A stretch of 64,000 bases of DNA from an uncultured Eubacteriales bacterium. Its GTDB lineage: Bacteria; Bacillota; Clostridia; Oscillospirales; Acutalibacteraceae. Position numbers and translations under genes: made by a program. The stretch covers positions 191,649 to 255,648 of the forward strand of contig CARTIQ010000001.1 of NCBI GenBank assembly GCA_949068525.1, read 5' to 3'. The first letter of the stretch is position 1. Every line of letters begins with the position of its first letter. The notes under the pieces were generated by a model. The model was not told the origin of the DNA, searched no databases, and saw only the letters and a list, made by a program, of their open reading frames with translations. Below, in pieces: positions 61,274 through 64,000 of this stretch.

Positions 61274-62192
61274 CGTTTGCACCCACTTTGTATATCTGTG
61301 ATATGACTCCTGGCTTGGTTCTGCCACACATCATAGCAAGAACATCGAACGCTTCAGTGTTTAGGATGTCCATGCAATGCTTTCTCCTAGAAAAATCATC
61401 GATGCTCCCCGCATGCACGCTGACTATCAGCTTTACTCCGGCATGAACCGCCTGTCTTATTGCCTGAATGTCCCTTTCTGTGCCTATTTCGTCGCAGACT
61501 ATAACATTAGGCGAGAGCGTCCGGATGGCTTGTGTTAGGCCTTCAGCCTTGGGGTATCCGTTTAAAATGTCGCAGAACCCTAGGTCATTTTGCGCCAGAC
61601 CTGCATATGTCCCTGAGAACTCATTGCGCTCGTCTACTACGCTAACTTTTTCTCCCAACACCGAGAGTTTTCTTGCAAGTTCCCTTAAGATGGTTGTTTT
61701 GCCGCTCGCTGGGATACCCGCTAAGATTATCCCGTTAAATTTATTGTTTATGCTAGACAACAGCTCGTCTGCAGAATTCCTCATCTGCCGCGCGATTCTC
61801 ACACTTAGAGTAGAGATATCTCGCACATTCACGATCTTCTCGTCCTCTATTACCGCCGTGCCGCACAGCCCCACTCTGTGTCCGCCTTTTAGTGTCAAAA
61901 AGCCGTTCTTTATCTCGTTTGTGTAGCTATAAACCGAATCTTTACACATCATCTTTAGGCTCTCTTCTAGCTCCCTTTGTGACGCTATTTTTAGTGGCAA
62001 ATTCAAATTTCGCGTTAGTTTGCCGTCTTTTCGCAAAAATAAGTAGTCGTTGGTGCACATAAAGATTACTGGCTTTTCTGTTCTTATACAGATTTCCCTA
62101 ACGTTTTTTTGAATCTCTTCCGGTACCTCTTTCAAAATCATGTACAAACTGCCGCTCAGTGCCTTTATCGCTTGATTATATTTCTCATCCAT
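61203..62192 (-). CDS. spoIIIAA: Stage III sporulation protein AA, secretion-type ATPase
   Basis: A 329-residue AAA-type ATPase: Walker A LAGIPASGKTT, Walker B NVIVCDEIGTERD and a C-terminal region with SVHAGS. It energises the SpoIIIA complex and is required for sigma-G activity in the forespore. GGAGG precedes the ATG. A CATATTAT upstream (about 62215-62225, minus) resembles a sigma-E -10, but I find no convincing -35. Confidence 0.96.
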   Translation of the reverse strand: MDEKYNQAIKALSGSLYMILKEVPEEIQKNVREICIRTEKPVIFMCTNDYLFLRKDGKLTRNLNLPLKIASQRELEESLKMMCKDSVYSYTNEIKNGFLTLKGGHRVGLCGTAVIEDEKIVNVRDISTLSVRIARQMRNSADELLSSINNKFNGIILAGIPASGKTTILRELARKLSVLGEKVSVVDERNEFSGTYAGLAQNDLGFCDILNGYPKAEGLTQAIRTLSPNVIVCDEIGTERDIQAIRQAVHAGVKLIVSVHAGSIDDFSRRKHCMDILNTEAFDVLAMMCGRTKPGVISQIYKVGANVDKTNRFALINSVVNSSGVCDIA

Positions 62193-62273
62193 AGCTTTGT
62201 CCTCCTTGCTTTTATAATATGGACAACACCCCTCGTTTAGAACTTCAAACCAATTTTCATTGCGATTTTAGAA

Positions 62274-62309
62274 ATAAAAAATAAGGCCAGCACCATAAAT
62301 GCTAGCCTT
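62274..62309 (-). terminator. Rho-independent terminator after acpP
   Basis: Minus strand: AAGGCTAGCA (62309-62300) pairs with TGCTGGCCTT (62292-62283) with one G-U pair, followed by ATTTTTTATTTC. Confidence 0.85.
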
Positions 62310-62345
62310 TTGTAGTTAGTTTAACCGCTATGCCTCAATTGCTTA

Positions 62346-62573
62346 TTACTTGTTCGCCTTTATATAATTTACCAGTTCGCCCACGGTTCTTATGTTTTCT
62401 ATTTCTTCGTCGGGAACTTCGATTTCGAACTCATCCTCTATTGACATCAAAATATCTACCACGTCTAAAGAGTCCGCGCCCAGGTCCTCGGCGATGTTAG
62501 TATTGCTCGTTATGCTATCTTCATCTACCGAAAACTGCTCGCTCAAAATTTTTTTTACTTTTTCCAAAACCAT
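62346..62573 (-). CDS. acpP: Acyl carrier protein
   Basis: A 75-residue acidic four-helix protein. Ser of the DSL motif (LGADSLDVVDILM) carries the phosphopantetheine arm. ATG at 62573 lies eight bases after GAGGAG. It stands alone, away from fatty acid synthesis genes, so it is probably the housekeeping ACP but could serve another pathway. Confidence 0.95.
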   Translation of the reverse strand: MVLEKVKKILSEQFSVDEDSITSNTNIAEDLGADSLDVVDILMSIEDEFEIEVPDEEIENIRTVGELVNYIKANK

Positions 62574-62601
62574 GACCATTTCTCCTCGTTAATTTTTTAA
62601 A

Positions 62602-62630
62602 ATTATAATAATTTATGTTTTGCCCCTCAA
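62602..62630 (-). promoter_or_regulatory. Sigma-A promoter of acpP
   Basis: Minus strand: TTGAGG (62630-62625), 17-base spacer, TATAAT (62607-62602), about 28 bases before the ATG. Confidence 0.7.
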
Positions 62631-62749
62631 ATTTGCCATTAACCACCAGGGGCTGATTGACAAAATATTTTTTATGCTATATCCTCTAAAATAACATTTT
62701 TGATTGTCCGCGCCGTCCCCTTTACCAATGGTATTCGGAATTATTTTGT

Positions 62750-62778
62750 TTGTCAATAATTAAACCAAAATTTATAAT
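62750..62778 (+). promoter_or_regulatory. Sigma-A promoter of aroE-aroK
   Basis: TTGTCA (62750-62755), 17-base spacer, TATAAT (62773-62778), about 30 bases before aroE. Confidence 0.75.
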
Positions 62779-62808
62779 AATTTTTTGCTGCATAGAGGTA
62801 AACTTAAC

Positions 62809-63645
62809 ATGAATCAGCATTTTGCTCTTTTAGGGCACCCTATTTCGCATTCTATTTCTCCATTTATTCATCGTCGACTGTTCGAGATCTCTAAAATTTC
62901 AGCCGATTATGTGCTTTTAGACATTTGCGAGCCTGATTTCTTGAGTGTTATACCAACCTTGGGTAAGCTAAATGGCTACAATATAACGATTCCATATAAG
63001 CAGGCAATCATCCCGTTTGTTGGGCAACTTTGCGGCCAGGCCAAGATTTGTTCTTGTATAAATACCGTAAAAAACAGTGGTAACGCTTCTTTTGGTTACA
63101 ATACCGATGCTCCCGGTTTTTTGCAAGCCTTAAAGTTTGAGAATTTGTCTCTTGCCGGCGATGTTACTATTTTGGGATGTGGCGGGGTCGCTCGGATCTT
63201 TTGCTTTGAGGCTGCTTTTAACAGCTGCAATGTGACTTTAGCTGTGCGTGCACAAAGTCTTAACCACGCCAAAGTCCTTGCAAACGAGGTTGAGCACGTT
63301 ACCGGCCGCTCGGTGACGGTTACTTTTGTTAATGCATTACCCAAGAACGCTGATATCCTGATAAATGCGACGCCGGTTGGAATGTTCCCAAATGTTGATG
63401 AATCTCCCGTTACAGACTCCGATTTAAGCCACTGCCGCGCTGTATTCGACGCTGTTTACAACCCTCATGATACTTTGCTTATTAAAAAGGCTAAAAGTAA
63501 CGGTTTGACGTCGATTTCAGGTTTATCTATGCTGGTTTTTCAGGCTGTTTTTGCTCACAAAATCTGGAATGATGTTGAATTTTCTGACGGAGATATCTCC
63601 CAGCTAATTGCTGATTCTGGCGAATTTTTGAAGAGGTTTGGTTAA
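62809..63645 (+). CDS. aroE: Shikimate dehydrogenase
   Basis: A 278-residue NADP-dependent enzyme: LLGHPISHSISPFIHR substrate site, NGYNITIPYKQA with the catalytic Lys, NTDAPGF, and the nucleotide-binding GCGGVARIF. Reduces 3-dehydroshikimate. AGAGG lies ten bases before the ATG. aroK follows six bases later. Confidence 0.95.
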   Translation: MNQHFALLGHPISHSISPFIHRRLFEISKISADYVLLDICEPDFLSVIPTLGKLNGYNITIPYKQAIIPFVGQLCGQAKICSCINTVKNSGNASFGYNTDAPGFLQALKFENLSLAGDVTILGCGGVARIFCFEAAFNSCNVTLAVRAQSLNHAKVLANEVEHVTGRSVTVTFVNALPKNADILINATPVGMFPNVDESPVTDSDLSHCRAVFDAVYNPHDTLLIKKAKSNGLTSISGLSMLVFQAVFAHKIWNDVEFSDGDISQLIADSGEFLKRFG

Positions 63646-63651
63646 ACTTTT

Positions 63652-64000
63652 ATGGTCACGAAAAAAAATACAAATTTTCATTTTAATATAATCCTGTGCG
63701 GCTTTATGGGCTGCGGCAAAACTACTGTCGGGCGGCATCTCGCCTTGCAATCTGGGCTTCAGTTCATTGATACCGACTACTGCATTGAGACTGAAGTTGG
63801 CCTCAGTGTTAGCCAAATCTTTGCAACTTACGGCGAAGCGCACTTTAGAAAACTTGAAAAAAACTGCATAAAAAAGGCGTCTGCTGCTCCCACTCCGGTT
63901 ATAATTTCTTCTGGCGGGGGATCTATTTTGAATATAGAAAACATCGTTAACCTTAAAAAAAGCGGAAAAATATTTTTGCTGTACGCTCCCCTAGATACTA
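63652..64000 (+). CDS. aroK: Shikimate kinase, C-terminus beyond window
   Basis: The first 116 residues of shikimate kinase: Walker A GFMGCGKTTVGRHLA, the shikimate-binding IDTDYCIE and the SSGGGSIL motif. It follows aroE by six bases; consecutive steps of the aromatic amino acid pathway. Truncated only by the window edge. Confidence 0.95.
   Translation, partial: MVTKKNTNFHFNIILCGFMGCGKTTVGRHLALQSGLQFIDTDYCIETEVGLSVSQIFATYGEAHFRKLEKNCIKKASAAPTPVIISSGGGSILNIENIVNLKKSGKIFLLYAPLDT

Noticed and set aside
1..64000. CRISPR arrays, insertion sequences, prophage or integrase genes
   Set aside because: No regularly spaced repeats, transposase, integrase or phage structural genes were seen on either strand.

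Overview
The window looks like chromosome from a low-GC, endospore-forming Clostridia bacterium (Bacillota). The evidence is a dense set of sporulation genes (spoIIIAA-AH, spoIVA, spoVM, sigK with a hydrophobic pro-sequence, a SpoIIQ-like M23 protein, pdaA, an alpha/beta SASP, a SPOCS/LysM protein). Gene content also fits: zinc-type L33, ThyX rather than ThyA, and a paired M16 peptidase locus. AGGAGG-type ribosome sites are common, and TTG or GTG starts are frequent. An Oscillospirales-like lineage is a guess from the FHA-FtsW fusion and a DUF6483 gene. No insertion sequence, prophage, CRISPR array or rRNA was seen; one tRNA-Ser is present.

Layout. 1-1.7 kb: two M16 peptidase-family genes (minus). 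1.8-5.0 kb: an FHA-FtsW fusion and a penicillin-binding transpeptidase (plus). 5.0-6.8 kb: an ABC-2 transporter. 6.8-8.4 kb: corA preceded by an attenuator-like leader with a 33-codon ORF, then a small double-glycine Cys-containing peptide gene. 8.6-13.1 kb: pdaA, spoIVA and a SPOCS-LysM gene (minus), facing a small membrane-protein gene and spoVM (plus). 13.1-18.2 kb: uracil-DNA glycosylase, class B sortase with an LPKTG surface protein, a HAD phosphatase and an HpcH-type aldolase. 18.3-23.2 kb: rsmA, dCMP deaminase, FUSC-like protein, galU, SpoIIQ-like M23 protein, ComEA and SASP. 23.2-24.7 kb: a frameshifted GLUG-repeat surface protein. 25-27.5 kb: rpmG-secE-nusG-rplK-rplA with two L1-binding-like sites. 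27.6-33.7 kb: an unknown gene, then ddl-murI-DUF1934-argS, and two minus-strand genes. 33.8-38.5 kb: a DUF6483 gene and a second type IIA topoisomerase pair. 38.6-40.8 kb: a membrane-anchored GT8 protein, a serine hydrolase and tRNA-Ser. 40.9-49.3 kb: U32 peptidase, mltG, tmk, thyX, sigK, aspartokinase and PBP1A. 49.4-50.5 kb: a BofC-like protein and an unknown membrane protein. 50.6-57.1 kb: dxs-tlyA-nadK and nusB-(TsaD-like)-xseA-xseB. 57.3-62.2 kb: the complete spoIIIA operon. 62.3-64 kb: acpP, then aroE and a truncated aroK.

How the genes fit together. Sporulation runs through the window. SpoIIIAA-AH with the SpoIIQ-like M23 protein would form the mother cell-forespore channel. SpoVM and SpoIVA would build the coat basement layer. 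Sigma-K drives late mother-cell genes, PdaA acts on cortex peptidoglycan, and the SASP protects spore DNA. Peptidoglycan metabolism is the second theme: FHA-FtsW with its PBP, PBP1A, MltG, Ddl and MurI.

Most novel-looking element: the corA leader at 7798-7991. It has a strong promoter, a short ORF opening with Pro and Asp codons, and a terminator hairpin overlapping the ORF stop codon. An upstream segment could pair with the terminator's 5' arm. This resembles a peptide-coupled magnesium attenuator such as enterobacterial mgtL, but nothing here is tested experimentally.
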